A DNA stretch of 64,000 nt from Orychophragmus violaceus (Eukaryota; Streptophyta; Magnoliopsida; Brassicales; Brassicaceae): assembly GCA_030180135.1 (NCBI GenBank), contig CM058239.1:78561823-78625822 (forward strand), read 5' to 3'. A program made the translations under genes and the position numbers. Below are positions 25,501 through 39,800 of the stretch, in pieces. Each line of letters opens with the position of its first letter. The first letter of the stretch is position 1. The notes below the pieces were generated by a model. That model was given only the letters and a program-made list of their open reading frames with translations, ran no database searches and was not told the origin of the DNA.

Positions 25501-28005
25501 TTTTACAACTTGACCGACAAGGTCTCAAATAATATATAAAAGGGAAGAGAATAATAGAAATTAAAACAAACGTGGTGAGAAAGCATAATGACTAAATTAT
25601 ACAATCTACGACATTAAGTGAGGAAATCCTCTTTGAATATTGGGGTATTGCTTGCTTAATTATCTTGACTTGAGGACGTCTTTATGTCGCGCGGAAGACT
25701 GGTGATGCTAGAGAATCTCCATACAAGTTGGCGAGAAATCAAACAAGGAAATATCCTTGTTTGTATGAAAATAAAACATTGCACTTGTGAACTTTATTTT
25801 TGCATGAGTTAGGTTGCTTTGGATGATCTCATCATAAAATGATATAAGATCCGAGGTGGATAGTTGTTTGGGTCGCCCAGCTGGTCGGAGACGCTCTCTG
25901 GTTGATCCGTTGTCGATGGTCGAATGGAAAAAGCTTGCTGGCCGAAGGCGCTCTCAAGACTTCTCAATGGATGGTTATATGGAGTTGATGGTGAATTAAA
26001 GATCGCCACTCAAAGGTGTGAAAGCCTTTGTGATAAGATCAAGAATCTAAGCCTTAGTGAATCCACACATAAGACATAAATTCATAATATTTTCTAAGAA
26101 GGGGAATCCGCACAACTTAGAGAAACAAAGAACAAAGCATAAAAGCTTTAGAAGAGAGAACTCTTTTATTTTCCAAAAATTCTATATGTATTTTACAATG
26201 GATGGCAGTATGAGCTTATATATACTTTTACAACTTGACCAACAAGGTCTCAAATAATATATAAAAGGGAAGAGAATAATAGCAATTTATGTCTTATGAC
26301 ATTAAGTGAGGAAATCCTCTTTGAATATTGATGTATTGCTTGCTTAATTATCTTGATTTGAGGACGTCTTTATGTCGCGCGGAAGACTGGTGATGCTAGA
26401 GAATCTCCATACATGTTGGCGAGAAATCAAACAAGGAAATATCCTTGTTTGTATGAAAATAAAACATTGCACTTGTGAACTTTATTTTTGCATGAGTTAG
26501 GTTGATTTGGATGATCTCATCATAAAATGATATAAGATCCGAGGTGGATAGTTGTTTGGGTCTCCCGGCTGGTCGGAGATGCTCTCTGGTTGATCCGTTG
26601 TCGATGGTCGAATGGAAAAAGCTTGCTGGCCGAAGGCGCTCTCAAGACTTCTCAATGGATGGTTATATGGAGTTGATGGTGAATTGAAGATCGCCACTCA
26701 AAGGTGTGAAAGCCTTTGTGATAAGATCAAGAATCTAAGCCTTAGTGAATCCACACATAAGACATAAATTCATAATATTTTCTAAGAAGGGGAATCCGCA
26801 CAACTTAGAGAAACAAAGAACAAAGCATAAAAGCTTTAGAAGAGAGAACTCTTTTATTTTCCAAAAATTCTATATGTATTTTACAATGGATGGCAGTATG
26901 AGCTTATATATACTTTTACAACTTGACCGACAAGGTCTCAAATAATATATAAAAGGGAAGAGAATAATAGCAATTAAAACAAACGTGGTGAGAAAGCATA
27001 ATGATTAAAGTATACAATCTATGACATTAAGTGAGGAAATCCTCTTTGAATATTGACGTATTGCTTGCTTAATTATCTTGATTTGAGGACGGCTTTATGT
27101 CGCGCGGAAGACTGGTGATGCTAGAGAATCTCCATACATGTTGGCGAGAAATCAAACAAGGAAATATCCTTGTTTGTATGAAAATAAAACATTGCACTTG
27201 TGAACTTTATTTTTGCATGAGTTAGGTTGATTTGGATGATCTCATCATAAAATGATATAAGATCCGAGGTGGAAAGTTGTTTGGGTCTCCCGGCTGGTCG
27301 GAGATGCTCTCTGGTTGATCCGTTGTCGATGGTCGAATGGAAAAAGCTTGCCGGCCGAAGGCGCTCTCAAGGCTTCTCAATGGATGGTTAGATGGAGTTG
27401 ATGGTGAATTGAAGATCGCCACTCAAAGGTGTGAAAGCCTTTGTGATAAGATCAAGAATCTAAGCCTTAGTGAATCCACACATAAGACATAAATTCATAA
27501 TATTTTCTAAGAAGGGGAATCCGCACAACTTAGATAAACAAAGAACAAAGCATAAAAGCTTTAGATGAGAGAACTCTTTTATTTTCCAAAAATTCTATAT
27601 GTATTTTACAATGGATGGCAGTATGAGCTTATATATGCTTTTACAACTTGACCGACAAGGTCTCAAATAATATATAAAAGGGAAGAGAATAATAGCAATT
27701 AAATAAACGTGGTGAGAAAGCATAATGATTAAGTTATACAATCTACGACATTAAGTGAGGAAATCCTCTTTGAATATTGACGTATTGCTTGCTTAATTAT
27801 CTTGACTTGAGGACGTCTTTATGTCGCGCGGAAGACTGGTGATGCTAGAGAATCTCCATACAAGTTGGCGAGAAATCAAACAAGGAAATATCCTTGTTTG
27901 TATGAAAATAAAACATTGCACTTGTGAACTTTATTTTTGCATGAGTTAGGTTGATTTGGATGATCTCATCATAAAATGATATAAGATCCGAGGTGGATAG
28001 TTGTT
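16558..28005. repeat. Four head-to-tail copies of the 2862-bp higher-order repeat
   Basis: HOR copies start at 16558, 19420, 22282 and 25144, each exactly 2862 bp (725+688+725+724). The B deletions fall at about 17701, 20563, 23425 and 26287. Copies are almost indistinguishable by eye, so this block expanded recently. Three linked markers separate subtypes. Copies at 19420 and 25144 carry GACTAAATT (A), GACGGCTTT (C) and AGATGAGAG (D). The copy at 22282 carries GATTAAATT, GACGTCTTT and AGAAGAGAG. The copy at 16558 is mixed: GATTAAATT in A, then the first subtype in C and D. Confidence 0.95.
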
Positions 28006-30893
28006 TGGGTCACCCAGCTGGTCGGAGACGCTCTCTGGTTGATCCGTTGTCGATGGTCGAATGGAAAAATCTTGCTGGCCGAAGGCGCTCTCAAGGCTTC
28101 TCAATGGATGGTTAGATGGAGTTGATGGTGAATTGAAGATCGCCACTCAAAGGTGTGAAAGCCTTTGTGATAAGATCAAGAATCTAAGCCTTAGTGAATC
28201 CACACATAAGACATAAATTTATAATATTTTCTAAGAAGGGGAATCCGCACAACTTAGAGAAACAAAGAAAAAAGCATAAAAGCTTTAGAAGAGAGAACTC
28301 TTTTATTTTCCAAAAATTCTATATGTATTTTACAATGGATGACAGTGTGAGCTTATGTATGCTTTTACAACTTGACCGACAAGGTCTCAAATAATATATA
28401 AAAGGGAAGAGAATAATAGAAATTAAAACAAACGTGGTGAGAAAGCATAATGATTAAATTATACAATCTACGACATTAAGTGAGGAAATCCTCTTTGAAT
28501 ATTGGGGTATTGCTTGCTTAATTATCTTGACTTGAGGACGTCTTTATGTCGCGCGGAAGACTGGTGATGCTAGAGAATCTCCATACAAGTTGGCGAGAAA
28601 TCAAACAAGGAAATATCCTTGTTTGTATGAAAATAAAACATTGCACTTGTGAACTTTATTTTTGCATGAGTTAGGTTGCTTTGGATGATCTCATCATAAA
28701 ATGATATAAGATCCGAGGTGGATAGTTGTTTGGGTCGCCCAGCTGGTCGGAGACGCTCTCTGGTTGATCCGTTGTCGATGGTCGAATGGAAAAAGCTTGC
28801 TGGCCGAAGGCGCTCTCAAGACTTCTCAATGGATGGTTATATGGAGTTGATGGTGAATTAAAGATCGCCACTCAAAGGTGTGAAAGCCTTTGTGATAAGA
28901 TCAAGAATCTAAGCCTTAGTGAATCCACACATAAGACATAAATTCATAATATTTTCTAAGAAGGGGAATCCGCACAACTTAGAGAAACAAAGAACAAAGC
29001 ATAAAAGCTTTAGAAGAGAGAACTCTTTTATTTTCCAAAAATTCTATATGTATTTTACAATGGATGGCAGTATGAGCTTATATATACTTTTACAACTTGA
29101 CCAACAAGGTCTCAAATAATATATAAAAGGGAAGAGAATAATAGCAAACGTGGTGAGAAAGCATAATGTAAATTATAAAATCTACGACATTAAGTGAGGA
29201 AATCCTCTTTGAATATTGATGTATTGCTTGCTTAATTATCTTGATTTGAGGACGTCTTTATGTCGCGCGGAAGACTGGTGATGCTAGAGAATCTCCATAC
29301 ATGTTGGCGAGAAATCAAACAAGGAAATATCCTTGTTTGTATGAAAATAAAACATTGCACTTGTGAACTTTATTTTTGCATGAGTTAGGTTGATTTGGAT
29401 GATCTCATCATAAAATGATATAAGATCCGAGGTGGATAGTTGTTTGGGTCTCCCGGCTGGTCGGAGATGCTCTCTGGTTGATCCGTTGTCGATGGTCGAA
29501 TGGAAAAAGCTTGCTGGCCGAAGGCGCTCTCAAGACTTCTCAATGGATGGTTATATGGAGTTGATGGTGAATTGAAGATCGCCACTCAAAGGTGTGAAAG
29601 CCTTTGTGATAAGATCAAGAATCTAAGCCTTAGTGAATCCACACATAAGACATAAATTCATAATATTTTCTAAGAAGGGGAATCCGCACAACTTAGAGAA
29701 ACAAAGAACAAAGCATAAAAGCTTTAGAAGAGAGAACTCTTTTATTTTCCAAAAATTCTATATGTATTTTACAATGGATGGCAGTATGAGCTTATATATA
29801 CTTTTACAACTTGACCGACAAGGTCTCAAATAATATATAAAAGGGAAGAGAATAATAGCAATTAAAACAAACGTGGTGAGAAAGCATAATGATTAAAGTA
29901 TACAATCTATGACATTAAGTGAGGAAATCCTCTTTGAATATTGACGTATTGCTTGCTTAATTATCTTGATTTGAGGACGTCTTTATGTCGCGCGGAAGAC
30001 TGGTGATGCTAGAGAATCTCCATACAAGTTGGCGAGAAATCAAACAAGGAAATATCCTTGTTTGTATGAAAATAAAACATTGCACTTGTGAACTTTATTT
30101 TTGCATGAGTTAGGTTGATTTGGATGATCTCATCATAAAATGATATAAGATCCGAGGTGGATAGTTGTTTGGGTCGCCCGGCTGGTCGGAGATGCTCTCT
30201 GGTTGATCCGTTGTCGATGGTCGAATGGAAAAAGCTTGCCGGCCGAAGGCGCTCTCAAGGCTTCTCAATGGATGGTTAGATGGAGTTGATGGTGAATTGA
30301 AGATCGCCACTCAAAGGTGTGAAAGCCTTTGTGATAAGATCAAGAATCTAAGCCTTAGTGAATCCACACATAAGACATAAATTCATAATATTTTCTAAGA
30401 AGGGGAATCCGCACAACTTAGATAAACAAAGAACAAAGCATAAAAGCTTTAGAAGAGAGAACTCTTTTATTTTCCAAAAATTCTATATGTATTTTACAAT
30501 GGATGGCAGTATGAGCTTATATATGCTTTTACAACTTGACCGACAAGGTCTCAAATAATATATAAAAGGGAAGAGAATAATAGCAATTAAAAAAACGTGG
30601 TGAGAAAGCATAATGATTAAATTATACAATCTACGACATTAAGTGAGGAAATCCTCTTTGAATATTGACGTATTGCTTGCTTAATTATCTTGACTTGAGG
30701 ACGTCTTTATGTCGCGCGGAAGACTGGTGATGCTAGAGAATCTCCATACAAGTTGGCGAGAAATCAAACAAGGAAATATCCTTGTTTGTATGAAAATAAA
30801 ACATTGCACTTGTGAACTTTATTTTTGCATGAGTTAGGTTGATTTGGATGATCTCATCATAAAATGATATAAGATCCGAGGTGGATAGTTGTT
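28006..30893. repeat. Four-monomer higher-order repeat, variant final copy (2888 bp)
   Basis: Monomers A 28006, B 28731 (714 bp), C 29445 and D 30170 (724 bp). Markers match the subtype at 22282 (GATTAAATT, GACGTCTTT, AGAAGAGAG). The B unit lacks the usual 37-bp net deletion; instead it has an 8-bp and a 3-bp loss near 29143-29170 (AGCAAACG and AATGTAAATT). So this B either received sequence by conversion or descends from a separate deletion event. Confidence 0.88.
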
Positions 30894-33800
30894 TGGGTCA
30901 CCCAGCTGGTCGGAGACGCTCTCTGGTTGATCCGTTGTCGATGGTCGAATGGAAAAATCTTGCTGGCCGAAGGCGCTCTCAAGGCTTCTCAATGGATGGT
31001 TAGATGGAGTTGATGGTGAATTGAAGATCGCCACTCAAAGGTGTGAAAGCCTTTGTGATAAGATCAAGAATCTAAGCCTTAGTGAATCCACACATAAGAC
31101 ATAAATTTATAATATTTTCTAAGAAGGGGAATCCGCACAACTTAGAGAAACAAAGAACAAAGCATAAAAGCTTTAGAAGAGAGAACTCTTTTATTTTCCA
31201 AAAATTCTATATGTATTTTACAATGGATGGCAGTATGAGCTTATATATGCTTTTACAACTTGACCGACAAGGTCTCAAATAATATATAAAAGGGAAGAGA
31301 ATAATAGCAATTAAAACAAACGTGGTGAGAAAGCATAATGATTAAATTATACAATCTACGACATTAAGTGAGGAAATCCTCTTTGAATATTGACGTATTG
31401 CTTGCTTAATTATCTTGACTTGAGGACGTCTTTATGTCGCGCGGAAGACTGGTGATGCTAGAGAATCTCCATACAAGTTGGCGAGAAATCAAACAAGGAA
31501 ATATCCTTGTTTGTATGAAAATAAAACATTGCACTTGTGAACTTTATTTTTGCATGAGTTAGGTTGATTTGGATGATCTCATCATAAAATGATATAAGAT
31601 CCGAGGTGGATAGTTGTTTGGGTCGCCCAGCTGGTCGGAGACGCTCTCTGGTTGATCCGTTGTCGATGGTCGAATGGAAAAAGCTTGCTGGCCGAAGGCG
31701 CTCTCAAGGCTTCTCAATGGATGGTTAGATGGAGTTGATGGTGAATTGAAGATCGCCACTCAAAGGTGTGAAAGCCTTTGTGATAAGATCAAGAATCTAA
31801 GCCTTAGTGAATCCACACATAAGACATAAATTCATAATATTTTCTAAGAAGGGGAATCCGCACAACTTAGAGAAACAAAGAACAAAGCATAAAAGCTTTA
31901 GAAGAGAGAACTCTTTTATTTTCCAAAAATTCTATATGTATTTTACAATGGATGGCAGTATGAGCTTATATATGCTTTTACAACTTGACCGACAAGGTCT
32001 CAAATAATATATAAAAGGGAAGAGAATAATAGCAATTAAAACAAACGTGGTGAGAAAGCATAATGATTAAATTATACAATCTACGACATTAAGTGAGGAA
32101 ATCCTCTTTGAATATTGACGTATTGCTTGCTTAATTATCTTGACTTGAGGACGTCTTTATGTCGCGCGGAAGACTGGTGATGCTAGAGAATCTCCATACA
32201 AGTTGGCGAGAAATCAAACAAGGAAATATCCTTGTTTGTATGAAAATAAAACATTGCACTTGTGAACTTTATTTTTGCATGAGTTAGGTTGATTTGGATG
32301 ATCTCATCATAAAATGATATAAGATCCGAGGTGGATAGTTGTTTGGGTCTCCCAGCTGGTCGGAGACGCTCTCTGGTTGATCCGTTGTCGATGGTCGAAT
32401 GGAAAAAGCTTGCTGGCCGAAGGCGCTCTCAAGGCTTCTCAATGGATGGTTAGATGGAGTTGATGGTGAATTGAAGATCGCCACTCAAAGGTGTGAAAGC
32501 CTTTGTGATAAGATCAAGAATCTAAGCCTTAGTGAATCCACACATAAGACATAAATTCATAATATTTTCTAAGAAGGGGAATCCGCACAACTTAGAGAAA
32601 CAAAGAACAAAGCATAAAAGCTTTAGAAGAGAGAACTCTTTTATTTTCCAAAAATTCTATATGTATTTTACAATGGATGGCAGTATGAGCTTATATATAC
32701 TTTTACAACTTGACCGACAAGGTCTCAAATAATATATAAAAGGGAAGAGAATAATAGCAATTAAAACAAACGTGGTGAGAAAGCATAATGATTAAAGTAT
32801 ACAATCTATGACATTAAGTGAGGAAATCCTCTTTGAATATTGACGTATTGCTTGCTTAATTATCTTGATTTGAGGACGTCTTTATGTCGCGCGGAAGACT
32901 GGTGATGCTAGAGAATCTCCATACAAGTTGGCGAGAAATCAAACAAGGAAATATCCTTGTTTGTATGAAAATAAAACATTGCACTTGTGAACTTTATTTT
33001 TGCATGAGTTAGGTTGATTTGGATGATCTCATCATAAAATGATATAAGATCCGAGGTGGATAGTTGTTTGGGTCGCCCGGCTGGTCGGAGATGCTCTCTG
33101 GTTGATCCGTTGTCGATGGTCGAATGGAAAAAGCTTGCCGGCCGAAGGCGCTCTCAAGGCTTCTCAATGGATGGTTAGATGGAGTTGATGGTGAATTGAA
33201 GATCGCCACTCAAAGGTGTGAAAGCCTTTGTGATAAGATCAAGAATCTAAGCCTTAGTGAATCCACACATAAGACATAAATTCATAATATTTTCTAAGAA
33301 GGGGAATCCGCACAACTTAGATAAACAAAGAACAAAGCATAAAAGCTTTAGAAGAGAGAACTCTTTTATTTTCCAAAAATTCTATATGTATTTTACAATG
33401 GATGGCAGTATGAGCTTATATATGCTTTTACAACTTGACCGACAAGGTCTCAAATAATATATAAAAGGGAAGAGAATAATAGCAATTAAAAAAAACGTGG
33501 TGAGAAAGCATAATGATTAAATTATACAATCTACGACATTAAGTAAGGAAATCCTCTTTGAATATTGACGTATTGCTTGCTTAATTATCTTGACTTGAGG
33601 ACGTCTTTATGTCGCGCGGAAGACTGGTGATGCTAGAGAATCTCCATACAAGTTGGCGAGAAATCAAACAAGGAAATATCCTTGTTTGTATGAAAATAAA
33701 ACATTGCACTTGTGAACTTTATTTTTGCATGAGTTAGGTTGATTTGGATGATCTCATCATAAAATGATATAAGATCCGAGGTGGATAGTTGTTTGGGTCA

Positions 33801-36800
33801 CCCAGCTGGTCGGAGACGCTCTCTGGTTGATCCGTTGTCGATGGTCGAATGGAAAAATCTTGCTGGCCGAAGGCGCTCTCAAGGCTTCTCAATGGATGGT
33901 TAGATGGAGTTGATGGTGAATTGAAGATCGCCACTCAAAGGTGTGAAAGCCTTTGTGATAAGATCAAGAATCTAAGCCTTAGTGAATCCACACATAAGAC
34001 ATAAATTTATAATATTTTCTAAGAAGGGGAATCCGCACAACTTAGAGAAACAAAGAAAAAAGCATAAAAGCTTTAGAAGAGAGAACTCTTTTATTTTCCA
34101 AAAATTCTATATGTATTTTACAATGGATGGCAGTGTGAGCTTATGTATGCTTTTACAACTTGACCGACAAGGTCTCAAATAATATATAAAAGGGAAGAGA
34201 ATAATAGAAATTAAAACAAACGTGGTGAGAAAGCATAATGATTAAATTATACAATCTACGACATTAAGTGAGGAAATCCTCTTTGAATATTGGGGTATTG
34301 CTTGCTTAATTATCTTGACTTGAGGACGTCTTTATGTCGCGCGGAAGACTGGTGATGCTAGAGAATCTCCATACAAGTTGGCGAGAAATCAAACAAGGAA
34401 ATATCCTTGTTTGTATGAAAATAAAACATTGCACTTGTGAACTTTATTTTTGCATGAGTTAGGTTGATTTGGATGATCTCATCATAAAATGATATAAGAT
34501 CCGAGGTGGATAGTTGTTTGGGTCGCCCAGCTGGTCAGAGACGCTCTCTGGTTGATCCGTTGTCGATGGTCGAATGGAAAAATCTTGCTGGCCGAAGGCG
34601 CTCTCAAGACTTCTCAATGGATGGTTAGATGGAGTTGATGGTGAATTGAAGATCGCCACTCAAAGGTGTGAAAGCCTTTGTGATAAGATCAAGAATCTAA
34701 GCCTTAGTGAATCCACACATAAGACATAAATTCATAATATTTTCTAAGAAGGGGAATCCGCACAACTTAGAGAAACAAAGAACAAAGCATAAAAGCTTTA
34801 GAAGAGAGAACTCTTTTATTTTCCAAAAATTCTATATGTATTTTACAATGGATGGCAGTGTGAGCTTATATATGCTTTTACAACTTGACCGACAAGGTCT
34901 CAAATAATATATAAAAGGGAAGAGAATAATAGAAATTAAAACAAACGTGGTGAGAAAGCATAATGATTAAATTATAAAATCTACGACATTAAGTGAGGAA
35001 ATCCTCTTTGAATATTGACGTATTGCTTGCTTAATTATCTTGACTTGAGGACGTCTTTATGTCGCGCGGAAGACTGGTGATGCTAGAGAATCTCCATACA
35101 AGTTGGCGAGAAATCAAACAAGGAAATATCCTTGTTTGTATGAAAATAAAACATTGCACTTGTGAACTTTATTTTTGCATGAGTTAGGTTGATTTGGATG
35201 ATCTCATCATAAAATGATATAAGATCCGAGGTGGATAGTTGTTTGGGTCGCCCAGCTGGTCGGAGACGCTCTCTGGTTGATCCGTTGTCGATGGTCGAAT
35301 GGAAAAAGCTTGCTGGCCGAAGGCGCTCTCAAGACTTCTCAATGGATGGTTAGATGGAGTTGATGGTGAATTGAAGATCGCCACTCAAAGGTGTGAAAGC
35401 CTTTGTGATAAGATCAAGAATCTAAGCCTTAGTGAATCCACACATAAGACATAAATTCATAATATTTTCTAAGAAGGGGAATCCGCACAACTTAGAGAAA
35501 CAAAGAACAAAGCATAAAAGCTTTAGAAGAGAGAACTCTTTTATTTTCCAAAAATTCTATATGTATTTTACAATGGATGGCAGTATGAGCTTATATATAC
35601 TTTTACAACTTGACCGACAAGGTCTCAAATAATATATAAAAGGGAAGAGAATAATAGCAATTAAAACAAACGTGGTGAGAAAGCATAATGATTAAAGTAT
35701 ACAATCTATGACATTAAGTGAGGAAATCCTCTTTGAATATTGACGTATTGCTTGCTTAATTATCTTGATTTGAGGACGTCTTTATGTCGCGCGGAAGACT
35801 GGTGATGCTAGAGAATCTCCATACAAGTTGGCGAGAAATCAAACAAGGAAATATCCTTGTTTGTATGAAAATAAAACATTGCACTTGTGAACTTTATTTT
35901 TGCATGAGTTAGGTTGATTTGGATGATCTCATCATAAAATGATATAAGATCCGAGGTGGATAGTTGTTTGGGTCGCCCAGCTGGTCAGAGACGCTCTCTG
36001 GTTGATCCGTTGTCGATGGTCGAATGGAACAATCTTGCTGGCCGAAGGCGCTCTCAAGGCTTCTCAATGGATGGTTAGATGGAGTTGATGGTGAATTGAA
36101 GATCGCCACTCAAAGGTGTGAAAGCCTTTGTGATAAGATCAAGAATCTAAGCCTTAGTGAATCCACACATAAGACATAAATTCATAATATTTTCTAAGAA
36201 GGGGAATCCACACAACTTAGAGAAACAAAGAACAAAGCATAAAAGCTTTAAAAGAGAGAACTCATTTATTTTCCAAAAATTCTATATGTATTTTACAATG
36301 GATGGCAGTGTGAGCTTATATATGCTTTTACAACTTGACCGACAAGGTCTCAAATAATATATAAAAGGGAAGAGAATAATAGAAATTAAAACAAACGTGG
36401 TGAGAAAGCATAATGATTAAATTATACAATCTACGACATTAAGTAAGGAAATCCTCTTTGAATATTGACGTATTGCTTGCTTAATTATCTTGACTTGAGG
36501 ACGTCTTTATGTCGCGCGGAAGACTGGTGATGCTAGAGAATCTCCATACAAGTTGGCGAGAAATCAAACAAGGAAATATCCTTGTTTGTATGAAAATAAA
36601 ACATTGCACTTGTGAACTTTATTTTTGCATGAGTTAGGTTGCTTTGGATGATCTTATCATAAAATGATATAAGATCCGAGGTGGATAGTTGTTTGGGTCG
36701 CCCAGCTGGTCGGAGACGCTCTCTGGTTGATCCGTTGTCGATGGTCGAATGGAAAAAGCTTGCTGGCCGAAGGCGCTCTCAAGGCTTCTCAATGGATGGT

Positions 36801-39800
36801 TAGATGGAGTTGATGGTGAATTGAAGATCGCCACTCAAAGGTGTGAAAGCCTTTGTGATAAGATCAAGAATCTAAGCCTTAGTGAATCCACACATAAGAC
36901 ATAAATTCATAATATTTTCTAAGAAGGGGAATCCGCACAACTTAGAGAAACAAAGAACAAAGCATAAAAGCTTTAGAAGAGAGAACTCTTTTATTTTCCA
37001 AAAATTCTATATGTATTTTACAATGGATGGCAGTATGAGCTTATATATGCTTTTACAACTTGACCGACAAGGTCTCAAATAATATATAAAAGGGAAGAGA
37101 ATAATAGCAATTAAAACAAACGTGGTGAGAAAGCATAATGATTAAAGTTATACAATCTACGACATTAAGTGAGGAAATCCTCTTTGAATATTGACGTATT
37201 GCTTGCTTAATTATCTTGACTTGAGGACGTCTTTATGTCGCGCGGAAGACTGGTGATGCTAGAGAATCTCCATACAAGTTGGCGAGAAATCAAACAAGGA
37301 AATATCCTTGTTTGTATGAAAATAAAACATTGCACTTGTGAACTTTATTTTTGCATGAGTTAGGTTGATTTGGATGATCTCATCATAAAATGATATAAGA
37401 TCCGAGGTGGATAGTTGTTTGGGTCGCCCAGCTGGTCGGAGACGCTCTCTGGTTGATCCGTTGTCGATGGTCGAATGGAAAAAGCTTGCTGGCCGAAGGC
37501 GCTCTCAAGGCTTCTCAATGGATGGTTAGATGGAGTTGATGGTGAATTGAAGATCGCCACTCAAAGGTGTGAAAGCCTTTGTGATAAGATCAAGAATCTA
37601 AGCCTTAGTGAATCCACACATAAGACATAAATTCATAATATTTTCTAAGAAGGGGAATCCGCACAACTTAGATAAACAAAGAACAAAGCATAAAAGCTTT
37701 AGAAGAGAGAACTCTTTTATTTTCCAAAAATTCTATATGTATTTTACAATGGATGGCAGTATGAGCTTATATATGCTTTTACAACTTGACCGACAAGGTC
37801 TCAAATAATATTTAAAAGGGAAGAGAATAATAGCAATTAAAAAAAACGTGGTGAGAAAGCATAATGATTAAATTATACAATCTACGACATTAAGTAAGGA
37901 AATCCTCTTTGAATATTGACGTATTGCTTGCTTAATTATCTTGACTTGAGGACGTCTTTATGTCGCGCGGAAGACTGGTGATGCCAGAGAATCTCCATAC
38001 AAGTTGGCGAGAAATCAAACAAGGAAATATCCTTGTTTGTATGAAAATAAAACATTGCACTTGTGAACTTTATTTTTGCATGAGTTAGGTTGCTTTGGAT
38101 GATCTTATCATAAAATGATATAAGATCCGAGGTGGATAGTTGTTTGGGTCGCCCAGCTGGTCGGAGACGCTCTCTGGTTGATCCGTTGTCAATGGTCGAA
38201 TGGAAAAAGCTTGCTGGCCGAAGGCGCCCTCAAGACTTCTCAATGGATGGTTAGATGGAGTTGATGGTGAATTGAAGATCGCCACTCAAAGGTGTGAAAG
38301 CCTTTGTGATAAGATCAAGAATCTAAGCCTTAGTGAATCCACACATAAGACATAAATTCATAATATTTTCTAAGAAGGGGAATCCACACAACTTAGAGAA
38401 ACAAAGAACAAAGCATAAAAGCTTTAAAAGAGAGAACTCATTTATTTTCCAAAAATTCTATATGTATTTTACAATGGATGGCAGTGTGAGCTTATATATG
38501 CTTTTACAACTTGACCGACAAGGTCTCAAATAATATATAAAAGGGAAGAGAATAATAGAAATTAAAACAAACGTGGTGAGAAAGCATAATGATTAAATTA
38601 TAAAATCTACGACATTAAGTGTGAAAATCCTCTTTGAATATTGACGTATTGCTTGCTTAATTATCTTGACTTGAGGACGTCTTTATGTCGCGCGGAAGAT
38701 TGGTGATGCTAGAGAATCTCCATACAAGTTGGCGAGAAATCAAACAAGTAAATATCCTTGTTTGTATGAAAATAAAACATTGCACTTGTGAACTTTATTT
38801 TTGCATGAGTTAGGTTGATTTGGATGATCTCATCATAAAATGATATAAGATCTGAGGTGGATAGTTGTTTGGGTCGCCCAGCTGGTCGGAGACGCTCTCT
38901 GGTTGATCTGTTGTCGATGGTCGAATGGAAAACGCTTGCTGGCCGAAGGCGCTCTCAAGACTTCTCAATGGATGGTTAGATGGAGTTGATGGTGAATTGA
39001 AGATCGCCACTCAAAGGTGTGAAAGCCTTTGTGATAAGATCAAGAATCTAAGCCTTAGTGAATCCACACATAAGACATAAATTCATAATATTTTCTAAGA
39101 AGGGGAATCCGCACAACTTAGAGAAACAAAGAACAAAGCATAAAAGCTTTAGAAGAGAGAACTCTTTTATTTTCCAAAAATTCTATATGTAATTTACAAT
39201 GGATGGCAATATGAGCTTATATATACTTTTACAACTTGACCGACAAGGTCTCAAATATTATATAAAAGGGAAGAGAATAATAGCAATTAAAACAAACGTG
39301 GTGAGAAAGCATAATGATTAAAGTATACAATCTATGACATTAAGTGAGGAAATCCTCTTTGAATATTGACGTATTGCTTGCTTAATTATCTTGATTTGAG
39401 GACGTATTTATGTCGCGCGGAAGACTGGTGATGCTAGAGAATCTCCATACAAGTTGGCGAGAAATCAAACAAGGAAATATCCTTGTTTGTATGAAAATAA
39501 AACATTGCACTTGTGAACTTTATTTTTGCATGAGTTAGGTTGATTTGGATGATCTCATCATAAAATGATATAAGATCCGAGGTGGATAGTTGTTTGGGTC
39601 GCCCGGCTGGTCGGAGATGCTCTCTGGTTGATCCGTTGTCGATGGTCGAATGGAAAAAGCTTGCCGGCCGAAGGCGCTCTCAAGGCTTCTCAATGGATGG
39701 TTAGATGGAGTTGATGGTGAATTGAAGATGGCCAATCAAAGGTGTGAAAGCCTTTGTGATAAGATCAAGAATCTAAGCCTTAGTGAATCCACACATAAGA

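Noticed and set aside
16558..30893. Assembly duplication as the explanation for near-identical HOR copies
   Set aside because: Copies differ by linked diagnostic bases in a regular alternation and by the private 714-bp unit, so they look like distinct repeats. Raw-read support was not available, so artefact is unlikely but not excluded.
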